A stretch of 64,000 bases of DNA from Mycolicibacterium palauense (GTDB taxonomy: Bacteria > Actinomycetota > Actinomycetes > Mycobacteriales > Mycobacteriaceae). Both the position numbers and the translations under genes were made by a program. This document shows positions 11,003-19,163 of the stretch, one piece after another. Where the stretch lies: positions 85,619 through 149,618 of the forward strand of contig NZ_NVQF01000003.1 of assembly GCF_002592005.1 (NCBI RefSeq). Direction: 5' to 3'. Position 1 is the stretch's first letter. Each line of letters starts with the position of its first letter. The notes beneath the pieces are model-generated. The model did not search any database. It was not told where the DNA came from and saw nothing but the letters and a program-made list of their open reading frames with translations.

Positions 11003-11261
11003 CGTAGAATCCTCTCGCCGATCGGTCTCGTCGTCCACGGCCGTCCGTCAGCCGCATCTGTCGCGCCCGAGTGTCCCGAGCATACGCTTGCCGACAGGTC
11101 CCTGTTGGCGACCCGGACCTGTTTTTCGCTTCCTCAGTATGAGCGGTCGGGGGGTCGCGTCCCAGCCTCGTTCGGGCGTGTCGGGACGCACACCCCCAGA
11201 TGAGACGAATCCGTGATAAACGCCGCGCCGGCCCCGGTGCCGCTGTCCCCGCGTGTTTCCC

Positions 11262-11756
11262 TCAGGTGGCCTTGAAGTCGTCGGGTGACACGCTGTCGAG
11301 GAATTCCTTGAACTTCTCCACCTCGTCCTCGCGGACCGGGCCGCTGGCCTCCTCGTCGCCCTCGTCGGGGATCAGCAGGCCGGCCTCGGCCAGCACCGCC
11401 TCCTCGACGTAGATCGGCACGCCGACGCGCAGCGCGATCGCCACGGAGTCCGACGGTCGCGCCGACACCGTGATCCCGCGGTCAAAGACCAGGTCGGCGT
11501 AGAAGGTGCCTTCCCGGAGATCGACGATCCGCACCTCTTTGAGCGAATGGCCAAGCGCGGCAATGACATCACGAATCAGGTCGTGGGTCATCGGGCGCTT
11601 GGACTCCAGCCCCTGCTGCTCCAGCGCGATCGCGGCCGCCTCCGGCTGCCCGATCCAGATGGGGAGGTATCGGTCACCGTTGGCCTCCCGCAGCAACAGC
11701 ACCGGTTGGTTCTGCGGCTGCTCGACGCGAATGCCGACCACTCGAACTTCACCCAT
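11262..11756 (-). CDS. Bifunctional nuclease / DUF151 family protein (Rv1829-like)
   Basis: 164 residues starting at ATG 11756 (MGEVRVVGIRVEQ) behind ggaggg about 8 bases upstream. DUF151 core motifs are clear: LPIWIGQPEAAAIALEQQG, RPMTHDLIRDVIAALG, and PSDSVAIALRVGVPIYVEE. Plant and bacterial relatives have been called bifunctional nucleases, but a role in mycobacteria is not established (family knowledge). The C-terminal 25 residues are acidic. The gene lies between the two MerR regulators, as Rv1829 lies between Rv1828 and Rv1830, and the 106-base gap to the upstream gene leaves room for a promoter. Confidence 0.88.
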   Translation of the reverse strand: MGEVRVVGIRVEQPQNQPVLLLREANGDRYLPIWIGQPEAAAIALEQQGLESKRPMTHDLIRDVIAALGHSLKEVRIVDLREGTFYADLVFDRGITVSARPSDSVAIALRVGVPIYVEEAVLAEAGLLIPDEGDEEASGPVREDEVEKFKEFLDSVSPDDFKAT

Positions 11757-11862
11757 CAGTGTCTGCCCTCCGCACGCATCAAAGCTGCTGGAAAAAGGCG
11801 GTGGCAGTGGATCGGTCCGTGACCGAAACCCGAACACCAACCCGTGCGATCGAGTCTAGTCC

Positions 11863-12654
11863 TCAACGGTGCAGTACGTCTCGCACGGCGGATTTCACCA
11901 GCGACGTGTGCAGGGTGATGGCCAGCGCGGCGACCTCCCGTGCGAGGTCGTCGGCGCGGTCGCGGGCCCCGGTCTTGTCGGTCTTGACCAGCGGGCCGGC
12001 GATCTGGGCGATCAGATCGGACTGACGGTCGGCGGCCGACCGGAAGGCGCGCAGATGTCGTGGCTCCACTCCGTACTCGCTCAGCGCCAGCGCGCACTGC
12101 AGGATCACCACCGAATGCTCGTCGAAGAAGCCCCCAGGCCCGGTCGTGATGACCCCGGCCTTCGTCAGGGCGGTCAGCAGTTCGGCGGCCTCGGCGGTGC
12201 CGGCGCCCGACCGCTCGAGCAGGTCCTCGCGGCTCAGTCGCACCTTGGCGGGACCCACCGCCGAGCCGGGCAGCGGCGCGGCGGTGGCGTCCCGTCCGGC
12301 ATCCGATTCAGTGCCCGGTTCGGTATCCGATCCGGCGGGGCGCACCAGCCGCGGCACGCCGTAGGGCGAGCCGCTCTGGGGCAGTTCCCCGTCGGCCTGG
12401 GCGTCGAGCTGTGCCTTGATGACCTTCAGCGGCAGGTACTGGTCCCGCTGGGCAGTGAGGATGAACCGCAACCGCGCACAGTCGTACGCGGTGAATCTCC
12501 GATACCCCGAGGCGGTGCGCTGCGGCGTGACCAACCCCTCGGCCTCCAAGAAGCGGATCTTGGAGATCGTGACATCCGGGAAATCGGGTCGCAGCAGGTC
12601 CAGCACCGCGCCGATCGACATCCCGTTGAGCGCGGGAGTATCGGGTGCGGTCAC
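11863..12654 (-). CDS. MerR-family regulator, FtsR/Rv1828-like
   Basis: 263 residues. GTG at 12654 overlaps the last base of the garA stop, so the two are coupled. The N-terminal MerR helix-turn-helix is [20 protein letters not shown] followed by [20 protein letters not shown] and the Arg/Phe-rich wing. The C-terminal half is a dimerisation/effector domain without cysteines. Corynebacterial FtsR, the orthologue, activates ftsZ (family knowledge); the same role here is inferred. Residues ~95-130 form a low-complexity linker rich in Gly, Thr and Asp. Gene order garA-merR-DUF151-merR is the same as in M. tuberculosis. Confidence 0.9.
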   Translation of the reverse strand: MTAPDTPALNGMSIGAVLDLLRPDFPDVTISKIRFLEAEGLVTPQRTASGYRRFTAYDCARLRFILTAQRDQYLPLKVIKAQLDAQADGELPQSGSPYGVPRLVRPAGSDTEPGTESDAGRDATAAPLPGSAVGPAKVRLSREDLLERSGAGTAEAAELLTALTKAGVITTGPGGFFDEHSVVILQCALALSEYGVEPRHLRAFRSAADRQSDLIAQIAGPLVKTDKTGARDRADDLAREVAALAITLHTSLVKSAVRDVLHR

Positions 12655-13133
12655 TAGCCCTCGGATCCCCCATCGTCGGTCTTGGGGCCCGTCAGGAAGA
12701 CCAGCCGGAACTTGCCGATCTGGACCTCGTCCCCGTTGGACAGCACCGCCGAGTCGACGGGCTCGCGGTTGACGTAGGTGCCGTTGAGGCTGCCGACGTC
12801 GACAACCTGGAACTCGCCGTTCTCCAGCCGGAATTCCGCGTGGCGCCGGCTGACGGTGACGTCGTCGAGGAAGATGTCGCTGTCGGGATGACGGCCCGCC
12901 GAGGTGCTGGGCTGATCCAGCAGGAATCGGGATCCGGCGTTCGGGCCGCGCTTGACGACCAGCAACGCCGATCCGACCGGGAGGCCCTCGACCCCCGACA
13001 CCGTGCCCGAGCCGCTGGTGGCCGCCGGGGCGTCCAGTTCGTTGAGGAAGTCCGCGCGGAAGACCGACGTGGTCTCCACGGTGACTTCGTCAGAGGCCTG
13101 GTCGGCTCCCGAGTTGCTGTCCTTGTCCGTCAC
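12654..13133 (-). CDS. garA: FHA-domain metabolic regulator GarA (OdhI)
   Basis: 159 residues. The phospho-switch motif ETTSVF is intact with both threonines (residues 21 and 22), the sites phosphorylated by PknG and PknB. Residues ~55-145 are an FHA domain ([34 protein letters not shown]). Unphosphorylated GarA binds and inhibits 2-oxoglutarate dehydrogenase and NAD-glutamate dehydrogenase and activates glutamate synthase (known for mycobacteria). The GTG start has GAGGAG 7 bases upstream. The gene sits between gcvH (143-base gap) and the FtsR-like regulator (1-base overlap). Confidence 0.97.
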   Translation of the reverse strand: MTDKDSNSGADQASDEVTVETTSVFRADFLNELDAPAATSGSGTVSGVEGLPVGSALLVVKRGPNAGSRFLLDQPSTSAGRHPDSDIFLDDVTVSRRHAEFRLENGEFQVVDVGSLNGTYVNREPVDSAVLSNGDEVQIGKFRLVFLTGPKTDDGGSEG

Positions 13134-13276
13134 ACGCTGCTCCTCACAGGCTGCTTGTGGCGATATCGCCGGTGAACCGTGCCGCCTTACCGTCGTGCAT
13201 CGACGTTACCGCGCGTCGGGCTCAATTATGCCCGCCACGGCGCGAAAGGCGGTTCGCTCCGAACCCTAACAACACT

Positions 13277-13672
13277 TCACTCGGTCAGCGTGGAGCGGTA
13301 GGCCTCCGGGTCGAGCAATCCGGCGAGGCCGTCGTCGAGGGAGCCCGCGTCCACCTGAAGGTCGACCAGCCAACCCGCGCCGTAGGGATCGGAGTTCACC
13401 AGATCGGGGCTGCCCTCCAGGGCGGCGTTGACGGCCGCCACCTTGCCCGACAGCGGCGCGTAGAGGTCAGAGACCGATTTGGTCGATTCCACCTCGCCGA
13501 AGGCGTCGCCGGCGCTGAGATCGGATCCCTCGTCGGGCAGTTGGACGAACACGACGTCACCGAGTGCCGACTGCGCGTAGTCGGTGATGCCGACTCGCAC
13601 GGTGTCCGGACCGGTGCGGCGCACCCACTCGTGCTCGGCGGTGTAGTGCAGATCGCCTGGGATCTCCGTCAC
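13277..13672 (-). CDS. gcvH: Glycine cleavage system H protein
   Basis: 131 residues from GTG 13672, which gives the family's usual length and has a gagggag Shine-Dalgarno; the frame also opens at GTG 13714, overlapping the upstream stop, which would add 14 residues. The lipoyl-lysine motif FGEVESTKSVSDLYAP is intact, and the N-terminal LHYTAEHEW is typical. GcvH carries the aminomethyl group between GcvP, GcvT and lipoamide dehydrogenase. It is read in the same direction as, but not adjacent to, the riboswitch-controlled gcvP, so the two components may be separately controlled. Confidence 0.95.
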   Translation of the reverse strand: MTEIPGDLHYTAEHEWVRRTGPDTVRVGITDYAQSALGDVVFVQLPDEGSDLSAGDAFGEVESTKSVSDLYAPLSGKVAAVNAALEGSPDLVNSDPYGAGWLVDLQVDAGSLDDGLAGLLDPEAYRSTLTE

Positions 13673-13710
13673 TGCGTCTCTCGCTCCCTCTAGATTTCGC
13701 TTGGCTGCCG

Positions 13711-14493
13711 TCACTTGACTGGCTGAGCGTATTGGGGCGGTTTCGGTTGCCGCAAGGTGGTGATGTCCACGCGTTCGGCCTGCTCGACGCTCATCGAACC
13801 GCCGACGCGCTCCACGCTGTCGACGGCACCGCCGGGAATGTTCATCGCGGCCGCCAGCGTGGGCGGATCGCCGATCGCCAGAACCGTGTACGGCGGCGTC
13901 AGCGTGTCGCCGTCGACGGCGAGTCCGCCGGGTCGGCCGGCCACCCAGGTGTCCACACCCACCCGCACGCCCTGATCGCCCGCGGTGATCTCGATCGCCT
14001 CGGCGCCGGCGGCCCGCAGCTCGTTGATCACGTCGAGCATCGTCTCCGGCGCCACCCCCCGGCGCGGGTCGGCGATGGTGATCGTCACCCCCGGGCCGGT
14101 GGCCCCGACGGTGCCGACGAGGATCGACAGCGCCGCCAGCCGGGCCTTGGCGTTGTCGATCGCCGCCTGATCCGAGCTGCCCGACGCCTGCAGTGCGGCC
14201 AGGGTGCGCTGCAGCTCGGCGACCTCACCGTTGAGCGCGGCCTCACGTTGCTGCAACGAATCCAGCAGCACAAGCAGATCGGCGGGCCGCGCCGCGTCGA
14301 GGGCGTCGCCGGACTCGGTCTGGCGCACCTGGGTGGCGATCGCGATGCCCAGCGCCAGGCACAGCAGCACCGCCAGCGTGCCGAACACCAACTGCGAACG
14401 CGCGCGTCCCGCCCGCAGAGTCTTCTCAGGCGGCATCTCGTGGCGTCCGTGCTCGGCCGCCACGGGTGCGCTCCGGTCGTCGTGGTCGGCCAC
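13711..14493 (-). CDS. DUF881 membrane-anchored protein (Rv1825-like)
   Basis: 260 residues from GTG. One transmembrane helix at about residues 33-53 (SQLVFGTLAVLLCLALGIAI), a coiled-coil stretch (~70-115, LDSLQQREAALNGEVAELQR) and a DUF881 domain with GPGVTITIADPR, INELRAAGAEAI and YTVLAIGDPPTL. DUF881 proteins occur with a small basic membrane protein (DUF1290) near cell-division genes in Gram-positives; function is not firmly known. It lies 3 bases after the small-basic-protein gene and is paralogous to the DUF881 gene at 15041-15961. The topology puts the DUF881 domain outside the membrane. Confidence 0.9.
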   Translation of the reverse strand: MADHDDRSAPVAAEHGRHEMPPEKTLRAGRARSQLVFGTLAVLLCLALGIAIATQVRQTESGDALDAARPADLLVLLDSLQQREAALNGEVAELQRTLAALQASGSSDQAAIDNAKARLAALSILVGTVGATGPGVTITIADPRRGVAPETMLDVINELRAAGAEAIEITAGDQGVRVGVDTWVAGRPGGLAVDGDTLTPPYTVLAIGDPPTLAAAMNIPGGAVDSVERVGGSMSVEQAERVDITTLRQPKPPQYAQPVK

Positions 14494-14496
14494 GGC

Positions 14497-14829
14497 TCAG
14501 GCCCCGAACAGCCGGCGGCGAAGGGCGGCGGCGTTGCCGAAGATCCGGATCCCGAGCACCACGATGATGGCGGTGGATAGCTGGGTGCCGACACCGAGCT
14601 GATCGCCGAGATAGACGATCAGCGCCGCGACCAGCACGTTGAACACGAACGACACCACGAAGACCTTGGCGTCGAAGATGTGCTCCAGGTAGGCGCGCAG
14701 CCCGCCGAACACCGCGTCCAGCGCGGCCACCACCGCGATGGGCAGATAGGGCTGCACCACTTCGGGCACGCTGGGGTGGAAGACCAGCCCCAGCACGATG
14801 CCCACCACCAGGGCTGCGATACCGATCAT
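14497..14829 (-). CDS. Small basic membrane protein, DUF1290 (Rv1824-like)
   Basis: 110 residues, three to four hydrophobic helices ([17 protein letters not shown] at the N-terminus; VFVVSFVFNVLVAALIVYLG; STAIIVVLGIRIFGNAAAL). Matches the DUF1290/SBP family (Bacillus sbp, near ftsZ), sandwiched between two DUF881 genes as in Rv1823-Rv1825. Its ATG overlaps the TGA of the repeat mini-gene upstream (ATGA), which in other mycobacteria is absent as far as I know, so its translation here may depend on ribosomes leaving the repeat ORF. Confidence 0.92.
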   Translation of the reverse strand: MIGIAALVVGIVLGLVFHPSVPEVVQPYLPIAVVAALDAVFGGLRAYLEHIFDAKVFVVSFVFNVLVAALIVYLGDQLGVGTQLSTAIIVVLGIRIFGNAAALRRRLFGA

Positions 14830-15044
14830 CGAATCTTCCCCTCCGGTCCGGTGCTCAGATCGACGGTGCCGACGGCCTCCACCTCCGCATCAATGGTCGG
14901 TTCCACCTCTGTGTCCATGGTCGGTTCCACCTCGGTGTTTATGGTCGGTTCCACCTCCGTACCCATGGTCGGTTCCACCTCGGTGTTTATGGTCGGTTCC
15001 ACCTCGGTGTTTATGGTCGGTTCCACCTCCGTACCCACGCTCAC
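14826..15044 (-). CDS. 72-residue octapeptide-repeat mini-protein, coupled on both sides
   Basis: GTG at 15044 overlaps the TGA of the upstream DUF881 gene by four bases (GTGA), and its own TGA at 14826 overlaps the ATG of the small basic protein gene (ATGA). Between them the frame stays open over 72 codons and encodes about six copies of an octapeptide with core TEVEPT followed by I or M and N, G or D. The unique C-terminal 22 residues read [19 protein letters not shown] plus IR. The product would be acidic, rich in Glu, Val, Thr and Pro, without membrane segment. No family is recognised. ATA and GTA codons are out of keeping with the GC-rich surroundings. Translation is inferred from the overlaps only. 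Confidence 0.6.
   Translation of the reverse strand: MSVGTEVEPTINTEVEPTINTEVEPTMGTEVEPTINTEVEPTMDTEVEPTIDAEVEAVGTVDLSTGPEGKIR
14881..15040. repeat. 24-bp minisatellite, six full copies plus a partial
   Basis: Units begin at 14881, 14905, 14929, 14953, 14977 and 15001, with a degenerate copy from 15025. On the plus strand each is acctc-N7-atggtcggttcc with variation only in the middle. Units 3, 5 and 6 are identical; unit 4 and the partial copy share the cgtaccca variant. No spacers, so not a CRISPR array. The pattern of identical and variant units suggests recent expansion and contraction. Confidence 0.95.
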
Positions 15045-15961
15045 GGCCCCATCTGTTCGGCGAACCTGACGTCTCGGGTGGTCCCCGCCGGCACGGTCAG
15101 CCCGTCGGCGGTGCTGACGGACACTCCGACACCGTAGGACGTCTCCAGCAGCCGCAGGCGGGTCAATCCCGCGCTGCGTTCGAAGGTGTCCCGCAGGCCG
15201 TGCGGTGCGCCGATCGCCACGACGGTGTAGGGGCTGCTGATGGGGTGATTGTCGACCAGGATCGCCCCGCCCGCCTGCCGGATGGTCACGTTGGGGCCGA
15301 TCCGGATCCCGCCGACCGCGACCGCCTCGGCGCCGCTGGCCCACAGCGAATTGACCACCAGCTGCAGGTCGCGATCCAGGATCACCTGCCGGCTGCCCTG
15401 CACCCGCTGCTTGGACACATCGGTGAGGTCCGTCAGATTGCGGTCGGCGGCCGGCTCGGTCACCGTCACGCTCAGCCCCGGGCCGATCAGCGGGGTGCTC
15501 GCGTCGGCGAGGCTCAGCGCGTCGAGGCGGTCCAGCAGCTGCCGGCCCTCGGTGCCGTCCTGGAGCCGGCGACGCTGCTCGTCGTCGACGGCGGCCGCCA
15601 GCTCGTCGCGGCGCTGCGCGAGTTCGTCGTTGGATCCCTCGGCGGTCTGTACGCCGGTCACCAGCCCGCGCTGCACCTCGCTGAGCCCCGGTGCGGTCGA
15701 GCGGGCCTGCGCGACTGCCGCGGCGAACACCGCGGCGATCAGCAGCGCGCCCACCAACTGCCACAGCCAGGGGTGCCGGGTGCGGTCATGACTGGCCGCC
15801 GCCGCCGCGTAGCCGGGGTCGAGGTGTTCGGAGAGCAGCGAACGCAGCAGCGAGGGCACCGGGAGCTTGCGCACCTGCGCGGCGCGGCCGGCGCTCAGAC
15901 CCGCCGACGGGTCGTAGCCGCCCAGCGCCCTGTCCCGGTCGGTCTCGTCCCGGTCGGTCAC
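15041..15961 (-). CDS. DUF881 membrane-anchored protein (Rv1823-like)
   Basis: 306 residues from GTG 15961, which overlaps the pgsA2 stop by four bases (GTGA) and gives the length of M. tuberculosis Rv1823. A cytoplasmic ~65-residue N-terminus is followed by one transmembrane helix ([20 protein letters not shown]), a coiled coil (~110-160) and a DUF881 domain ([43 protein letters not shown]). Paralogue of the DUF881 gene at 13711-14493. Ending with MGP immediately before the repeat ORF, it keeps the normal family C-terminus, so the repeats were inserted between genes and not into the protein. Confidence 0.9.
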   Translation of the reverse strand: MTDRDETDRDRALGGYDPSAGLSAGRAAQVRKLPVPSLLRSLLSEHLDPGYAAAAASHDRTRHPWLWQLVGALLIAAVFAAAVAQARSTAPGLSEVQRGLVTGVQTAEGSNDELAQRRDELAAAVDDEQRRRLQDGTEGRQLLDRLDALSLADASTPLIGPGLSVTVTEPAADRNLTDLTDVSKQRVQGSRQVILDRDLQLVVNSLWASGAEAVAVGGIRIGPNVTIRQAGGAILVDNHPISSPYTVVAIGAPHGLRDTFERSAGLTRLRLLETSYGVGVSVSTADGLTVPAGTTRDVRFAEQMGP

Positions 15962-16581
15962 GGCCGGTGCTCTCCCGCGGGTGCGGCGGCTCCGTTCACC
16001 CGGGGCAGTCGCCGCACCACCATCGTGAACTGGATGGCGTAGAGCACGAAGGACCACACGTACATGCCCAGTCCCCAGATCAGGAAGCCCCAGCCGATGT
16101 CGCCGACCACCCGGCTGGCCAGGGTGTCGAACTGGCCGAGCAGGATCAGGGGGAACCCCGACATCAGCGCGAAGGTCGCCGCCTTGCCGATATAAGTCAC
16201 CGGCAGCGCCGAGAGCCCCCGGCTGCGCAGCACCGGCAGCATGGCCGCCAGCAGCCCGTCACGGATCAACAGGATGGCGATCACCCACCACGGCACCAGC
16301 CCGGCCACCGCGAACGTCACCGGTACGACCACCATGAACAGCCGGTCGACAGCCGGGTCCAGCAGCTCCCCCAGCCGCGAGGACTGGTCGAGGACGCGGG
16401 CCAGCTTGCCGTCGAGCCAGTCGGAGGCGCCGGTGAACATCAGCACGCCCACCGCCCACCCGTAGGACTGGGTGAACAGCAGCAGCCACACGAAGACCGG
16501 GATCAGAACCAGGCGCAACACGCTCAGCGCGTTGGGCACGGTCAACACCCGGTCACGTGTGCCCCCCGGTGCGGGCGTCAT
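15958..16581 (-). CDS. pgsA2: CDP-alcohol phosphatidyltransferase PgsA2
   Basis: 207 residues with five to six transmembrane helices and the complete CDP-alcohol phosphotransferase signature: [10 protein letters not shown] followed by [10 protein letters not shown] (DxxDGxxAR-x8-GxxxDxxxD). The family joins a CDP-diacylglycerol to an alcohol; annotation as phosphatidylglycerophosphate synthase follows Rv1822, but the true substrate of PgsA2 is uncertain because mycobacteria have another PgsA. ATG start, 52 bases downstream of secA2 and overlapping the DUF881 gene by four bases, so it belongs to the secA2 operon. Confidence 0.9.
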   Translation of the reverse strand: MTPAPGGTRDRVLTVPNALSVLRLVLIPVFVWLLLFTQSYGWAVGVLMFTGASDWLDGKLARVLDQSSRLGELLDPAVDRLFMVVVPVTFAVAGLVPWWVIAILLIRDGLLAAMLPVLRSRGLSALPVTYIGKAATFALMSGFPLILLGQFDTLASRVVGDIGWGFLIWGLGMYVWSFVLYAIQFTMVVRRLPRVNGAAAPAGEHRP

Positions 16582-16595
16582 GCCGCCAAACCCTA

Positions 16596-16625
16596 GTTGA
16601 TGACCACGCCGTTGATGACCACGCC
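16596..16625. repeat. 15-bp direct repeat between secA2 and pgsA2
   Basis: Two exact adjacent copies of gttgatgaccacgcc (16596-16610 and 16611-16625) fill most of the 52-base gap between the secA2 stop and the pgsA2 start. No function is apparent. Confidence 0.85.
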
Positions 16626-16633
16626 GGGCCGCC

Positions 16634-18991
16634 CTACCGGAACACCCCGGGCAGGCTCAGCGCCGACAGCGTGTCGTCCTGCAGCGGGTTGTCGTGCACC
16701 ATGTAGGTCCACGTCGAGGTCGGGCGGGCCAGCTTGGACAGGTCGAGCCCCGGCTCGTCGGTGAGCACATCGGCGGTTTCGAAGGTCTGCTGGGCGGCCT
16801 CCACGGCATCGGCGGCCAGCGAGGCGAACGCGTCGACGGCCATCCGGTGGAACTCGTCGAGCGGATTCTGCCGGCCCAGCGCGCGCAGGTGGATGCTCTC
16901 CCGGATGTCGGCCAGGAAGGCCAGATGATCGGCCCAGCCGCGGTCGAGGTGGTACAGCATGATCAGCCGGCAGATCCGCTCCAGTTCCTCCTCGGAGACC
17001 GTCTCGGCCAGCTGCTCATAGCGCTCCGGCGCCAGCTCCTTGAGCTCGTCGCGGGCCGTCGCGGTGGACAGCAACGTGTTGCGCCGGTCGACGATGATCG
17101 CGCGCTGCTGGGCGATCAGCTGGTTGTAGCGCCAGGTGTTGGCGTGCACGTCGAGCAGCCGCCCCTCGGCGACGCGCTGGGCGTGATCGAGCAGGGAGGC
17201 CGCCTTCGGGCTGACGATCCGGCCGTCCTCGTCGGTCTCGTTGGGCAGCTTGCCCGGGTCCAGATGCGAGACGACGACCTCGTCCTCCCAGCTGGCGAAG
17301 AACACCGAGGACCCCGGGTCGCCCTGGCGTCCGGCGCGGCCCCGCAGCTGGTTGTCCAGGCGCTCGGTGTTGTGCCGCCCGGTGCCCACCACGTGCAGCC
17401 CACCGAGTTCGGCGACCTTCGCGTGATCGGCGGAGTGGTCGTCCGCGTCGGAGCCGCCCAGCCGGATGTCGGTGCCGCGGCCGGCCATCTGGGTGGAGAC
17501 CGTGACCGTGCGCAGGGCGCCGGCCTCGGCGATCACCTCGGCCTCCTCGGCGTCGTTCTTGGCGTTGAGCACCACCGCGGGCACCCCGCGCTTGAGCAGC
17601 CGCTCGTGCAGCTCCTCGGACTCGGCGACGTCGTGGGTGCCGACCAGGACGGGGCGGCCGGTCTCGTGCACCTCGGCGATGTGTTCGATGATCGCGTCCA
17701 TCTTCGAGGCGGCGGTGATGTAGACCCGATCCACCTCGTCCTCGCGGATGTTGGGGGTGTTCGGCGCGATCGGCGAGACGCCCAGCTTGTAGAACTGACG
17801 CAGCTGCTCACCGGCGGCCATGGCGGTCCCCGTCATCCCGCATACCCTCGGGTAGCGGTCGATCAGGGCCTGCACCGTGATGGTGTCGAGCACCTCGCCG
17901 GTCTCGGTGGTTTCGATGCCCTCCTTGGCCTCCACGGCGGCCTGCAGCCCGTCGGGCCAGCGCTGCAACTGCGCGATCCGTCCCCGGGAGGCGTTGATCA
18001 GATGCACCGCCCCGTCGCGGACGATGTAGTGCACGTCGCGTTGCAGCAGCGCGTGGGCGTGCAGGGCCACGTTGACCTCGGTCAGCGTGGTCGCGACGTG
18101 CTCCTCGGAGTACAGGTCGATGCCGCCGAGCGCCTTCTCCACCTTCTGCGCACCGGCCTCGGTGAGGTGGATGTTGCGCCGGTCGGTGTCGGAGGCGTAG
18201 TCGACCCCGGGCGTCAGGTCGCCGACGAGCGAGACGATCTCCAGCCGCGGTGTCTCGCGGTGGGTGGTGCCGGCGAGAACCAGGGGCACCAGGGCCTCGT
18301 CGACGAGCACCGAGTCCGCCTCGTCGATGAGGGCGACGTCGGGGTTGGGTGAGACCAGGTCGTCGGCGTCGGTGACCAGCTGGTCGCGCAGCACGTCGAA
18401 GCCGATCTCGTTGACCGAGGCGTAGGTGACATCACACTGGTAGGCGGCGCGGCGCTGCTCGGCGCTCGATTCGCCGGTGATCCAGCCGACGGTCAGCCCG
18501 AGCGCGGTCAGCAGCGGGCCCATCCACTCGGCGTCGCGGCGGGCCAGATAGTCGTTGACCGAGATGACGTGCACGTGGCGCCCGCCCAGCGCGTACCCTG
18601 CGGCGGCGATCGCGCCGGACAGCGTCTTGCCCTCACCGGTGGCCATCTCCACCACGTCGCCGGCCAGCATCCGCAGGGCGCCCTGCAGCTGCACGTCGAA
18701 GGGGCGCAGCCCGGTGGCGCGCTCGGCGGCCTCCCGGGCGATGGCCAGGAACTGCGGGATGTCGGCGGAGTCGGCGAGGTCCTCGAGGTTGAGCAGCTGG
18801 GCGGCCTTGCGCAGCCGCTCGTCGTCGAGTTCGGCGGCCTTGTCCGCGAATTCGGCGGCCGCGCGCACCTCGCTCATCGAGCGGTTCTGGTTCTTCTCGG
18901 TGCTGGCGCCCAGCAGCTTCCAGAACCGGCCGGACACCCGCCCCTGCTTGGCGGCGCCGGGCTTGGTGGACGTCTTGGAGGTCTTGCTCAC
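16634..18991 (-). CDS. secA2: Accessory preprotein translocase ATPase SecA2
   Basis: 785 residues, shorter than housekeeping SecA (~940) and matching mycobacterial SecA2. Walker A is [10 protein letters not shown], the DEAD-type Walker B is [13 protein letters not shown], and the second helicase domain shows QMAGRGTDI and [13 protein letters not shown]. The N-terminus is a lysine/serine-rich tail ([15 protein letters not shown]) before the conserved GRFWKLLG. The C-terminal linker with a zinc motif is absent, as expected for SecA2. It drives export of a subset of proteins through SecYEG. It is the first gene of the minus-strand cluster and is divergent from the two BacA-type ABC transporter genes. 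Confidence 0.97.
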   Translation of the reverse strand: MSKTSKTSTKPGAAKQGRVSGRFWKLLGASTEKNQNRSMSEVRAAAEFADKAAELDDERLRKAAQLLNLEDLADSADIPQFLAIAREAAERATGLRPFDVQLQGALRMLAGDVVEMATGEGKTLSGAIAAAGYALGGRHVHVISVNDYLARRDAEWMGPLLTALGLTVGWITGESSAEQRRAAYQCDVTYASVNEIGFDVLRDQLVTDADDLVSPNPDVALIDEADSVLVDEALVPLVLAGTTHRETPRLEIVSLVGDLTPGVDYASDTDRRNIHLTEAGAQKVEKALGGIDLYSEEHVATTLTEVNVALHAHALLQRDVHYIVRDGAVHLINASRGRIAQLQRWPDGLQAAVEAKEGIETTETGEVLDTITVQALIDRYPRVCGMTGTAMAAGEQLRQFYKLGVSPIAPNTPNIREDEVDRVYITAASKMDAIIEHIAEVHETGRPVLVGTHDVAESEELHERLLKRGVPAVVLNAKNDAEEAEVIAEAGALRTVTVSTQMAGRGTDIRLGGSDADDHSADHAKVAELGGLHVVGTGRHNTERLDNQLRGRAGRQGDPGSSVFFASWEDEVVVSHLDPGKLPNETDEDGRIVSPKAASLLDHAQRVAEGRLLDVHANTWRYNQLIAQQRAIIVDRRNTLLSTATARDELKELAPERYEQLAETVSEEELERICRLIMLYHLDRGWADHLAFLADIRESIHLRALGRQNPLDEFHRMAVDAFASLAADAVEAAQQTFETADVLTDEPGLDLSKLARPTSTWTYMVHDNPLQDDTLSALSLPGVFR

Positions 18992-19163
18992 ACGACAACG
19001 GTACGCGGGCGCCGGTCCGGCTCCGTGCGGGCGGGCGGGACGGCGCGGGACCCGCGCGCCTTCGGGTGCGCCCGGCCTCGTGCGTCATCTGCATCCGACG
19101 TCCGGCGCCGCGCGGTAGCTTGCCCCCAGAGCGGCCGCGCGGCAGCCGCGGAGGGGGTGCTCG

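Noticed and set aside
14680..15069. Plus-strand reading frames through the 24-bp repeats (Met-Val-Gly-Ser-Thr and Trp-Ser-Val-Pro-Pro types)
   Set aside because: A 24-base unit keeps all frames open; only the minus-strand frame has start/stop overlaps with both neighbours.
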